Part shown: positions 5,933 through 12,811 of the stretch, one piece after another
How the letters are laid out: the number at the start of each line of letters is the position of its first letter
How positions within the stretch are numbered: position 1 is the first letter of the stretch
Source of the DNA: an uncultured Bacteroidota bacterium
GTDB taxonomy: Bacteria; Bacteroidota; Bacteroidia; Chitinophagales; Chitinophagaceae
Direction: 5' to 3'
NCBI GenBank assembly: GCA_903847655.1
Contig: CAINEG010000260.1
Span: forward strand, 1-12,811
DNA length: 12,811 bases
The notes under the pieces: generated by a model
Told to the model about the DNA's origin: nothing
Databases searched by the model: none
The model's input: the letters and a program-made list of their open reading frames with translations, nothing else
Program-made: the position numbers and the translations under genes

Positions 5933-8900
5933 TTAACTAAACAAATAAGCGATATCATCCTTGGTCAAAGACTTAACAAAGCCTACTTCGTCTGAAATCA
6001 ATTCTTTGGCCAAATTTCTTTTGCGTTCTTGTAATTTCAAGATTTTATCTTCTACCGTATCATTACAAATCATACGATAAGCAAAAATATTTTTTGTTTG
6101 TCCTATTCGATGGGTTCGATCAATGGCTTGTTGTTCCACCGCAGGATTCCACCAAGGATCCACGATGTACACGTAATCGGCAGCGGTTAAATTCAAACCC
6201 ACACCACCCGCTTTCAATGAAATTAAAAACACCCTACAATTGTCATCGTTTTGGAAACGATCAATAGCGCGTTCTCTTTCTTGTATGGTGCTTCCTCCAT
6301 CAAAATATTCATAATCAATGCCCAATTTTTTCAATTGTTCTTTGATCAGCGCCAACATGCCTAAGAACTGCGAGAACACCAAGGCCTTATGACCGCCAAT
6401 GTTTTCAGCTATTTCACGCGTTAGTTCATCTAATTTTACCGATTCGTTGGGATAGGCTTCGTCTTTTAAAATGGCTGGGCTATCACAAATTTGTCTCAAC
6501 TTCATTAGACCTTGTAAAATAGAAAGCTGTGATTTTTGAATGCCTTTTTCTTCCACCATGCCAATTAATTTATCGCGGTAATCATTTCTGTAGGCCTCGT
6601 AAATTTTTCTTTGTGCATCCCCCATTTCACAATACAAAACCATTTCTTGTTTTTCTGGCAAGTCTTTTGCTACTTGTTCTTTGGTTCTTCTTAAGATAAA
6701 AGGGAATACAAATTTGCGTAAGTGCTCTTTTTGTTCTTGCTCATCAAATTTATCAATGGGCATAGAAAAATTATGCTTAAAGTATTCTACAGTTCCCAAC
6801 ATACCTGGATTTAAGAAATTCATTTGCGCATAAATATCAAAGGTATTGTTTTGCAAAGGTGTACCACTCAAGCATAATTTATTGGTCGCCTTTAACAAAC
6901 AAGCCGCCTTCGTTACCTTACTTGCAGGATTTTTAATGGCCTGACTTTCATCCAAGATCACATAATCAAAATTTACTTCTACAAACATTTTAATATCACT
7001 TCTTAAAGTACCATAAGTGGTAATAATTACTTCTACTTCTTCTTTTAAAATTATTTGTTTATTCCTTGTTCCTCCATGATGGATATGGTAGGTTAAACTA
7101 GGTGTGAATTTTTTTAACTCGTTTTGCCAGTTGTACAACAAAGTGGTTGGACAAACGACCAAGGCCACCAACTTTCCATTTTTTTGTTTCAAATGTTGTA
7201 AGAAAGACAAGGTTTGTATGGTTTTACCCAAGCCCATGTCGTCTGCTAAAATGCCACCCCATTGTACATCGTGTAAATAATTCAACCACTGAAAACCACT
7301 TATTTGGTAGGGACGTAAAATAGGCATTAAGTGTTCAGGAGGCGTCACATCCGCAATGGCATAACGTTCTCTAATTTTTTCATACTTGCCTTCCAACTGA
7401 AAAATTAGCTCTTCCTCATCTCTTTGCTGATACAATTCATCCAATATAGAAAAATGATACTTACTTAATTTTAAATTATCGGCCTTGCCTTCCCCCACTT
7501 TAAATAACAAGGAATATTTATTCAACCATTTTTCAGGAAGCACCCCTAAACTTCCATCTTTCAATGGCACAAACTGTTGTTTATTGGACAACATATTTTT
7601 AATGTCTTGAACGGATACTTTTTGATCTCCAAAAGAAATTTCTACCTTGGCATCAAACCAGTCGGTATTACTGCTGATGTATAATTTAGTAGAAGGCTTG
7701 GCCGTATTGAATTTAAATTGCTTTAAATATTCGGTACCAAATAAAGGGATTTGTTTTTCTCTAAGGGTATCAATAAATAAGAAGAACCAATTGTTTTTTA
7801 ATACTTCCGCCCCTTTTAATGCAAGCACATTGCCCTCATTCGGACGAATGAAGCCAGAATGTAGTTGCTCAATGATGTTCATCAATTGTCTTTCTGCAGC
7901 TAAGTCTCTTTCTAAAATAATAATTTTATCCCCTACTTGCTGAATTACTGAAGGACCATCTTCTTTGTTGACTATAATATCCTTATAAGCAAACATGGGT
8001 TCAAAAAATAAGTAATCCCCATTTTCCTTTAACCATATTTGTAATTGAGGCTTTACGCCTTTCAATTTTTCTTGTAGCACATTTTCCAAGGCCACTTGGT
8101 ACTTTTTAGACAAAGGCAATAAAGTACTTTTTAAATAAGCAGGCCACTTGTCCAATTCAATTTCGTGAAATCCTTTGGGCATGAAATGTTCTACCCAAGA
8201 CAAATCCTCTCTATTTTTCCAGGTAAAGAATTGATGATGGTATTGAAAAATAAAATTAGACTTGGCATGATTTTCTTCTAATGGAATATTACCCTCAGGT
8301 AGGTTGACCCCAGCATAAATTAAATAACACTCCCCTTCTTTCTCTACTTTGAAACTTGGTTGAATGGTATTGAAAACCAATTCAGCTTTTTGCAAATTAG
8401 CCGTGGTAAAGGGTTTATTCTGTGGTAAGAAAAAATTAAAAGGATGCTCCGATAAATCTCTCCAAACTTTTTCTAATTTTGGATGGAGGTATTCCTGGAT
8501 TAATTCTTTGGTTTCATCTGGCAAACTCTCTTCTTCAGAATGCACAATGGTATCCCATATGCCCTGGAAAGGAGAATTTTTATTTAAATACTTAGACATT
8601 TCTGCCGTTTGCAATTTCTTAACTAATTGTATTAAAATTTTATCTTCTTCATTGATTAAAGCGGGTACGATAAATTTTGCCAAGTCTAGTTTTTCAACTT
8701 TACCAACAAAAGCAGTCCCTTCTTCATTCACTTCGCCCTTGATGACATTAAATACAATGTAAGGATAGGCCGTGGTTTGATGCTGCATTACAATTCCAAA
8801 ACGCTCCTTGACTACCTGTTTGGTACTAGGTTTTTCTTCCTCTTCTAAATCCCAATCATTGGATTTGGGCCTGTTGATGGTATGGGTAGTATGCGCATTT

Positions 8901-9691
8901 AATTTTAATACCTTTTCGTCTAATACTTTTAAAAAGGGTTTGCCATCGTGGTAAATGAATTCAAACTTGTCTTCGATATAATCATCTAAAGTATAACCAT
9001 ACAAAGCCAACAATTTGTTTTTCTCTCTGTCCCAATTTCGAATGGTTTCAAAATAATCGGCCCCTTTTAATTGAAACAACTGCAATAATAGGATGGTCTT
9101 ATGTAAGCAAAGTGGGTATTCAGTTTCCGACAAGCAATCACAAGAAGTATCAAAAAATCTTTCTTCATTTTTTTGAATAATGATATGATTGGTTTTCCCT
9201 TTGTCATGAAACTCTGCTACTACTTTTTCATTTTCACTTTCAACAATATATGGCCTAATAGATTTTAAGGTCTCTTCCGCTTTTTCGAAAATGGCCTTAG
9301 AACAGAGCATACGAATCATTTTTAGATCCAAGCTCTTTGTTCTTAATAAGGTATGGGTGGTTTTATAGGAGGCTGGTTTGTAATCCAATAAATTCTTGTC
9401 TAGTAAATCTTGTACATAAAATAAAGCGGCTGCTTTATGCCTACACACTTCAGACAAATTATATGGACAACCACATCTTAAGGACAAAGTAGCTGCGCTT
9501 TTGAAATTCTCAATGGTTACTTTATAATAAGTACTGTATCCATCGTCTTTTACTCTGCAAAAAATGGTGCCGATTAAAGGATCGAATTTTACCAATTCAA
9601 TATTTTTAAGGGCAAATATTTTCTTACCACGACGAATCACCTCTTCGGTGCCGTAGCTATAAATGTGTTTGACTAAATAGGGTAATGCCAT
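5933..9691 (-). CDS. SNF2-family DEAD/DEAH helicase with N-terminal SWIM zinc fingers
   Basis: This 1252-residue protein is a bacterial SNF2 ATPase, expected to translocate on double-stranded DNA or remodel protein-DNA complexes. The N-terminal part has a SWIM zinc finger, C73-x-C75-x7-C83-x-H85, and a second one, C184-x-C186-x8-C195-x-H197. A long divergent middle region (about 200-790) has no motif I recognise. The motor follows: GILADDMGLGKT with GKT at 822-824, motif II DESQ at 914-917, LSGTPLQNN for motif III, and the C-terminal lobe with FDGGST, SLKAGGVGLNLTAADYV and THRIGQ near 1190. All motor motifs look intact. Such SWIM-SNF2 proteins are common in Bacteroidota as single genes, and nothing nearby suggests a defence operon. 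The ATG at 9691 fits; a hairpin with a U-run lies 8 bases upstream. The biological role is unknown. Confidence 0.92.
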   Translation of the reverse strand: MALPYLVKHIYSYGTEEVIRRGKKIFALKNIELVKFDPLIGTIFCRVKDDGYSTYYKVTIENFKSAATLSLRCGCPYNLSEVCRHKAAALFYVQDLLDKNLLDYKPASYKTTHTLLRTKSLDLKMIRMLCSKAIFEKAEETLKSIRPYIVESENEKVVAEFHDKGKTNHIIIQKNEERFFDTSCDCLSETEYPLCLHKTILLLQLFQLKGADYFETIRNWDREKNKLLALYGYTLDDYIEDKFEFIYHDGKPFLKVLDEKVLKLNAHTTHTINRPKSNDWDLEEEEKPSTKQVVKERFGIVMQHQTTAYPYIVFNVIKGEVNEEGTAFVGKVEKLDLAKFIVPALINEEDKILIQLVKKLQTAEMSKYLNKNSPFQGIWDTIVHSEEESLPDETKELIQEYLHPKLEKVWRDLSEHPFNFFLPQNKPFTTANLQKAELVFNTIQPSFKVEKEGECYLIYAGVNLPEGNIPLEENHAKSNFIFQYHHQFFTWKNREDLSWVEHFMPKGFHEIELDKWPAYLKSTLLPLSKKYQVALENVLQEKLKGVKPQLQIWLKENGDYLFFEPMFAYKDIIVNKEDGPSVIQQVGDKIIILERDLAAERQLMNIIEQLHSGFIRPNEGNVLALKGAEVLKNNWFFLFIDTLREKQIPLFGTEYLKQFKFNTAKPSTKLYISSNTDWFDAKVEISFGDQKVSVQDIKNMLSNKQQFVPLKDGSLGVLPEKWLNKYSLLFKVGEGKADNLKLSKYHFSILDELYQQRDEEELIFQLEGKYEKIRERYAIADVTPPEHLMPILRPYQISGFQWLNYLHDVQWGGILADDMGLGKTIQTLSFLQHLKQKNGKLVALVVCPTTLLYNWQNELKKFTPSLTYHIHHGGTRNKQIILKEEVEVIITTYGTLRSDIKMFVEVNFDYVILDESQAIKNPASKVTKAACLLKATNKLCLSGTPLQNNTFDIYAQMNFLNPGMLGTVEYFKHNFSMPIDKFDEQEQKEHLRKFVFPFILRRTKEQVAKDLPEKQEMVLYCEMGDAQRKIYEAYRNDYRDKLIGMVEEKGIQKSQLSILQGLMKLRQICDSPAILKDEAYPNESVKLDELTREIAENIGGHKALVFSQFLGMLALIKEQLKKLGIDYEYFDGGSTIQERERAIDRFQNDDNCRVFLISLKAGGVGLNLTAADYVYIVDPWWNPAVEQQAIDRTHRIGQTKNIFAYRMICNDTVEDKILKLQERKRNLAKELISDEVGFVKSLTKDDIAYLFS

Positions 9692-9699
9692 AATGGTAC

Positions 9700-9720
9700 A
9701 AAAAGCCCTTAAAAAAGGGC
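9700..9720 (-). terminator. Intrinsic terminator after comB, directly upstream of the helicase gene
   Basis: GCCCTT (9705-9710) and AAGGGC (9715-9720) form a perfect 6-bp stem with a 4-base loop. On the minus strand it is followed by TTTTT (9704-9700). It lies 71 bases past the comB stop and 8 bases before the helicase ATG. It should end the ssb-comB transcript, unless it sits in the helicase leader (see the -7 element at 9727-9734). Confidence 0.7.
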
Positions 9721-9726
9721 AATTTG

Positions 9727-9734
9727 CAAATGTA
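9727..9734 (-). promoter_or_regulatory. Possible -7 element for the helicase gene
   Basis: Read on the minus strand, 9734-9727 is TACATTTG, an exact TAnnTTTG match. A clear -33 TTTG is missing. A transcript started just downstream would begin at or near the GCCCTT...AAGGGC hairpin, so promoter and terminator are almost superimposed. The match alone is weak evidence. Confidence 0.35.
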
Positions 9735-9791
9735 AGGCTTTGCTAGCTAAATAAGTAGTCCTCATGGAATGAATCTGGAAAATAATAAAAT

Positions 9792-10529
9792 CTAGACCTG
9801 ATTGACAAGCGCTCCCTCCTTAAAAAGGGGTAAAGAAGGGGCTGTATCCCTAGAAATACAATACAACATGTCTGCTTCTAGTCCATAAGCAGCCAATCGA
9901 TGCCAATGCGTCACAGTTTTGATGTATTCAGGCAATTGATCTTTATGTTGTATATATAGTTGATTGGCCATAAAACTACTGTCACAATGAATCTCAAAAC
10001 TAGCTTTTACTTCTTCAATAATTGCTCCAGCAAATAAGACGTCTTCAATATTGAATTTGTTTTTCCAACCCGAACAGCCTAAAATGACAGGTGCATTTTG
10101 ACTTTTAAGAAATTCAACCACCTTGGTCAAATTAGGAAAAGACCCTGTAATGATATTCTTTGCTCCTTGCTTCAAAGCCATGTGCAATAACTTAGTGCCA
10201 TTGGTGGTAGTAATGACCAAGGTTTTGTTTTCAATAAAAGACCTTGGATATTCCGAAGGCGAATTACCATAAGCTAAGCCTGGAATAATTTTACCATCTC
10301 TCTCCCCTGCAGTTATACCGCCAGTTTGTTTTCCAACTTCAATACAAAGTTCCGGTGTATCCACAGGAATCACTTTGTTTGCGCCATTGAACAAAGCTGT
10401 GGCAATAGTAGAAGTAGCCCTAAAAACATCTATAATTACGACCACGCTATCTTTAATTTCATAAAGGTCTAATAGCTGAGGAGTAAGTACGGTATGTAAA
10501 GAAGGTTTTGTCTTTGCTGCATTTGTCAT
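9792..10529 (-). CDS. comB: 2-phosphosulfolactate phosphatase family protein (ComB)
   Basis: The family hydrolyses 2-phosphosulfolactate to sulfolactate, the second step of the phosphoenolpyruvate route to coenzyme M in methanogens. The 245-residue protein shows the family blocks DVFRATST (34-41), GERDG (75-79), GNSP (88-91), TTTNGT (107-112) and GCSGW (151-155). An in-frame TTG three codons upstream (10538) could extend it, but the ATG at 10529 is the natural start. It lies 28 bases after ssb in the same direction with no terminator between, so the two may be co-transcribed; a terminator follows at 9720-9700. No comA, comC or other coenzyme M gene is visible, and Bacteroidota do not make coenzyme M, so the product may be sulfolactate for another purpose, or the substrate may differ. 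Family membership is firm and function is not. Confidence 0.85.
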   Translation of the reverse strand: MTNAAKTKPSLHTVLTPQLLDLYEIKDSVVVIIDVFRATSTIATALFNGANKVIPVDTPELCIEVGKQTGGITAGERDGKIIPGLAYGNSPSEYPRSFIENKTLVITTTNGTKLLHMALKQGAKNIITGSFPNLTKVVEFLKSQNAPVILGCSGWKNKFNIEDVLFAGAIIEEVKASFEIHCDSSFMANQLYIQHKDQLPEYIKTVTHWHRLAAYGLEADMLYCISRDTAPSLPLFKEGALVNQV

Positions 10530-10557
10530 AATGCACAAAGATACAAAACACTCATTT

Positions 10558-10917
10558 TTAAACTAATTCTTTTGTTAGCGCGGCCTTTTTAGATAAAATC
10601 AAAATTTCCGAAACCACAATATCGGTACTTACCCTTTTTACCGCATTTTTATCGGTATAAGCTTTGGTAAGCAAACGCCCTTCCACCGCCACTTCAATCC
10701 CTTTAAGTAAATATTTTTCGGCATAGTTGGCTAGTTTTGCCCAAGCCACTAAATTAAACCACTGCGTTTCCTCTACCCATTCCCCATTGGCATTTTTGTA
10801 ACGATCATTCACAGCCAAACGCATATTGGCCAGCTTTTTGTCTTCTTTAAAATTTTTGATTTCTGGATCGGCACCTAAATGACCAATCAATTGTACTTTG
10901 TTTTTAATTGCTTTCAT
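10558..10917 (-). CDS. ssb: Short single-stranded DNA-binding protein
   Basis: This 119-residue OB-fold protein binds single-stranded DNA. The N-terminus MKAIKNKVQLIGHLGADPE and the segment TQWFNLVAWAKLANYAEKYLLKG (residues 51-73) with Trp53, Phe54 and Trp59 are typical SSB features, as is VEGRL at 78-82. It ends KKAALTKELV and has neither the flexible Gly/Pro-rich linker nor the acidic tail ending in DDDIPF-like residues that normally recruits repair and replication proteins. It may be a second, accessory SSB paralogue. The ORF is open for 18 more codons, but ATG at 10917 places the OB strand correctly and was chosen. comB starts 28 bases downstream. The sequence has no frameshift near its end that would restore a tail, so the short form appears real. 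Confidence 0.88.
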   Translation of the reverse strand: MKAIKNKVQLIGHLGADPEIKNFKEDKKLANMRLAVNDRYKNANGEWVEETQWFNLVAWAKLANYAEKYLLKGIEVAVEGRLLTKAYTDKNAVKRVSTDIVVSEILILSKKAALTKELV

Positions 10918-10983
10918 AAAAATGTATTTGTTAAGCAACAAAATTGCAATTCCTATGCGAAGCAAAAACAAGTATTTATCTTC

Positions 10984-11007
10984 AAAAAAACAGGTGCAAA
11001 TACACCT
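10984..11007 (-). terminator. Intrinsic terminator of gcvT
   Basis: AGGTG (10992-10996) and CACCT (11003-11007) form a 5-bp stem with a 6-base loop. On the minus strand it is followed by one G and seven T (10990-10984). The stem touches the last base of the gcvT stop codon, so it ends the gcvT transcript and isolates it from ssb. The following 66 bases to the ssb start hold no clear promoter match. Confidence 0.65.
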
Positions 11008-12101
11008 TACTTAAAAGGGAACTTCACCACCTGCGCTTTTACCAAGGTATTGCGAATGTCAATGTAAATAAAGGTTCCAGGCTTGGCATGATCAGTAGCT
11101 ACATAACCCATACCTATAGCTTTGCCTAAACTTGGCGCTTGTGTTCCAGAAGTAACAGAACCAATTAAATTACCTGCTTCATCTTTAATTTCATAATAAT
11201 GTCTTGGAATACCACGATCAATCATTTCAAAACCCACTAATTTTTTTTCCACCCCATTGGCTTTTTGTTCAGCCAATGAACTACTATTAGTAAATGGTTT
11301 GGTGAACTTAGTAATCCAACCCAGGCCAGCTTCTATAGGACTGGTGGTATCATCAATATCATTGCCGTATAAACAAAAGCCCATTTCTAAACGCAATGTA
11401 TCTCTTGCACCTAAACCAATGGCTTGAATACCATAAGTAGCACCCGCTTCAAAAATTGCCTCCCAAACTTTATTGGCATTGTCATTGATGTCTTCAAAAT
11501 AAATTTCTACGCCTCCTGCCCCGGTATACCCTGTGGCACTAATGAGTACATTGTCAATACCCAACATCTCTCCTTTTACAAAACTATAATAAGGCAAATG
11601 AATCAAATCCATTTTGGTCAATTGCTGAATGAGTTCAGTGGCTTTAGGACCTTGCACTGCCAACAAAGCGGTCTTGGCACTTATATTATGCATCTCCACC
11701 CCTTTTGTATTGTGCTCAGTAATCCAGTTCCAATCTTTTTCGATATTGGAGGCATTCACTACCAACATGTACACTTTATTTTTTTCTACACAATAGACCA
11801 ATAAATCATCCACTATACCGCCTTTGGCATTAGGCAAACAACTATACTGTGCTTTGCCATCTTCCAATACAGAAGCATCATTGGAACATACGCTTTGAAT
11901 CAAGTCCAAGGCATGCGGGCCTCTTAAAATAAATTCACCCATATGACTTACATCAAATACGCCTACTTTATTTCTTACCACTGCATGTTCATCGTTGATA
12001 CCAGTATAACTGATGGGCATATTGTAACCTGCAAAGGGTGCCATCTTCGCCCCTAATGCGAGATGTTTATGGGTAAAGGGCGTGTTTAAAATTTCGCTCA
12101 T
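11007..12101 (-). CDS. gcvT: Glycine cleavage system T protein (aminomethyltransferase)
   Basis: The T protein takes the aminomethyl group from lipoylated H protein, releases ammonia and passes the one-carbon unit to tetrahydrofolate. The 364-residue product has [14 protein letters not shown] near residues 19-32, [10 protein letters not shown] at 48-57, and [10 protein letters not shown] at 94-103, where Asp98/Asp99 include the conserved folate-site aspartate. [13 protein letters not shown] and a [17 protein letters not shown] block in the C-terminal half also fit. The ORF extends 17 codons further to 12152, but that would run through the preceding terminator and adds a hydrophobic stretch; ATG at 12101, followed by SEILNTPFT, is the usual family start. 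gcvT stands alone here, with terminators on both sides; gcvH and gcvP are not in the window. No glycine riboswitch was recognised in its short leader. Confidence 0.94.
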   Translation of the reverse strand: MSEILNTPFTHKHLALGAKMAPFAGYNMPISYTGINDEHAVVRNKVGVFDVSHMGEFILRGPHALDLIQSVCSNDASVLEDGKAQYSCLPNAKGGIVDDLLVYCVEKNKVYMLVVNASNIEKDWNWITEHNTKGVEMHNISAKTALLAVQGPKATELIQQLTKMDLIHLPYYSFVKGEMLGIDNVLISATGYTGAGGVEIYFEDINDNANKVWEAIFEAGATYGIQAIGLGARDTLRLEMGFCLYGNDIDDTTSPIEAGLGWITKFTKPFTNSSSLAEQKANGVEKKLVGFEMIDRGIPRHYYEIKDEAGNLIGSVTSGTQAPSLGKAIGMGYVATDHAKPGTFIYIDIRNTLVKAQVVKFPFK

Positions 12102-12140
12102 GGAATAAATTATTTGCACGAAGATAAACAAAAAGGGTGC

Positions 12141-12175
12141 TAAATAAAACACCCTTTCTAAACTAGAAAGGGTGT
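12141..12175 (-). terminator. Strong intrinsic terminator of the PspC-like gene
   Basis: ACACCCTTTCTA (12149-12160) and TAGAAAGGGTGT (12164-12175) form a perfect 12-bp stem with a 3-base loop. On the minus strand it is followed by TTTATTTA (12148-12141). It lies 31 bases after the stop of the upstream gene and 39 bases before the gcvT ATG. Its arm can also pair with a third copy at 12132-12139. Confidence 0.8.
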
Positions 12176-12206
12176 AAAATCAAAAATAAAAAACCATATT
12201 CAATCA

Positions 12207-12811
12207 TTAATATGAAAATCTGTCTAATACCCAATGCAAGTCGGTTAATCTAGATGCCGCCTTTTTCACTGTATTCAAACTTTTCGCTTCTCCTAGCTCA
12301 ATATTGGCTGTTTTTTTAGCAGGCTTATCTAATTCTTTTTGCAATTGGAGTCTTTGCTCTTTCAATTCTTTTAATTCTTTTTGTAGCTCAGTGGGATTAT
12401 CTCCCCCTAATTCATCAGATGAATCATTGGAATCAAAATCATCTGCTCTTTTTATTTTTTCCAAACCAGACTTGGTCATTTTGTATTCCACTCCTTTTTC
12501 AAATTGATAAGATTCATTGTCCCAAGGTTCATTCCATTCATCATACCAATTCTCATCAGAAGAGATGCGGTCAATGGTACCCATCCTCATACCCCTTCCA
12601 TTGATATTCACATTGGTTTGCGACCAGCCTTTATTGGTTATTTTAATACGCTTACCAATAGGCACTGCAATGGTCATAATAATATGCTGGTTTCTGAACT
12701 TGTCTATTTTATTAATACCAATGCCTTTGTCTAAATAGAGCATACTATCTTGTTGTGTGAGCTCAAAGTTTATTTTATTCGCAAGCTCATTGGCATTTTG
12801 AACCGTCTTAC
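12207..12811 (-). CDS. C-terminal part of a PspC-domain-like Bacteroidota protein (5' end outside window)
   Basis: The reading frame is open from the right edge of the window to a TAA at 12209-12207, so about 200 residues are visible and the N-terminus is missing; the ATG at 12743 is probably internal. The visible part starts KTVQNANELANKINFEL, then a beta-rich segment with QHIIMTIAVPIGKRIKI, an acidic, Trp-rich stretch (DENWYDEWNEPWDNESY), then EYKMTKSGLEKI. After an Asp/Ser-rich linker there is a charged helix, probably coiled coil (PTELQKELKELKEQRLQLQ), and a C-terminus ending VLDRFSY. I recognise this arrangement from the C-terminal, putative adhesin-like half of Bacteroidota PspC-domain proteins, whose N-terminus carries membrane segments. 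That would make it an envelope-stress related membrane protein, but the PspC domain itself is not in view. A terminator follows 31 bases downstream. Confidence 0.6.
   Translation of the reverse strand, partial: KTVQNANELANKINFELTQQDSMLYLDKGIGINKIDKFRNQHIIMTIAVPIGKRIKITNKGWSQTNVNINGRGMRMGTIDRISSDENWYDEWNEPWDNESYQFEKGVEYKMTKSGLEKIKRADDFDSNDSSDELGGDNPTELQKELKELKEQRLQLQKELDKPAKKTANIELGEAKSLNTVKKAASRLTDLHWVLDRFSY

Noticed and set aside
5928..5940. TTAGTT-T-AACTAA palindrome at the convergent gene ends
   Set aside because: The loop would be one base, the stem is AT-rich, and it overlaps the helicase stop region; it is unlikely to work as a terminator.
8364..8762. Antisense ORFs inside the large genes, such as 132 codons within the helicase gene
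   Set aside because: They are opposite to clearly conserved coding sequence and have cysteine- and serine-rich, low-complexity composition typical of shadow frames.
12102..12152. Hydrophobic N-terminal extension of gcvT (17 codons), suggestive of a signal peptide
   Set aside because: It would be translated from inside the preceding terminator hairpin, and GcvT is a cytoplasmic protein; the ATG at 12101 matches the family start.

Overview
The window looks like a piece of a Bacteroidota chromosome, most likely from a Chitinophagaceae-like lineage. The DNA is AT-rich, genes show no clear Shine-Dalgarno sequences, and two possible promoters fit the Bacteroidota -7 consensus TAnnTTTG. The arginine genes are of the Bacteroidota type, with an N-succinyl/N-acetyl-ornithine transcarbamylase instead of an ordinary ornithine transcarbamylase. 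The right-edge gene resembles the C-terminal half of Bacteroidota PspC-domain proteins. The family and genus assignment is inference from protein resemblance only.

Left part, 1-5422, minus strand: a compact arginine operon. In transcription order it holds a short leader ORF (5422-5303, 39 codons, ending near an Arg-Arg pair), a GNAT acyltransferase in the ArgA role, argG, argC, argD, argF' and the start of argB, which runs off the left edge. Gaps between the enzyme genes are 4 to 21 bases. The leader ORF and the approach to the first enzyme gene contain three perfect inverted repeats, and the leader stop codon lies inside the third. This is the best candidate in the window for an undescribed regulatory element. 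Val90 in ArgF' predicts that the pathway uses N-succinylated rather than N-acetylated intermediates.

Middle, 5423-9791: a divergent small lipoprotein with a YHS metal-binding domain (plus strand, promoter overlapped by a perfect palindrome) converges on a very large SWIM-SNF2 helicase (minus strand). Just upstream of the helicase is a hairpin with a U-run, next to a TAnnTTTG element.

Right part, 9792-12811, all minus strand: comB (2-phosphosulfolactate phosphatase family), a short ssb without the acidic tail, gcvT, and the 3' part of a PspC-domain-like gene. Intrinsic terminators follow comB, gcvT and the PspC-like gene. ssb and comB have no terminator between them and may form a pair.

No mobile element, CRISPR array, tRNA or rRNA was seen. 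Most of the window is ordinary metabolic and housekeeping sequence. The arginine leader region is the part that known features explain least.
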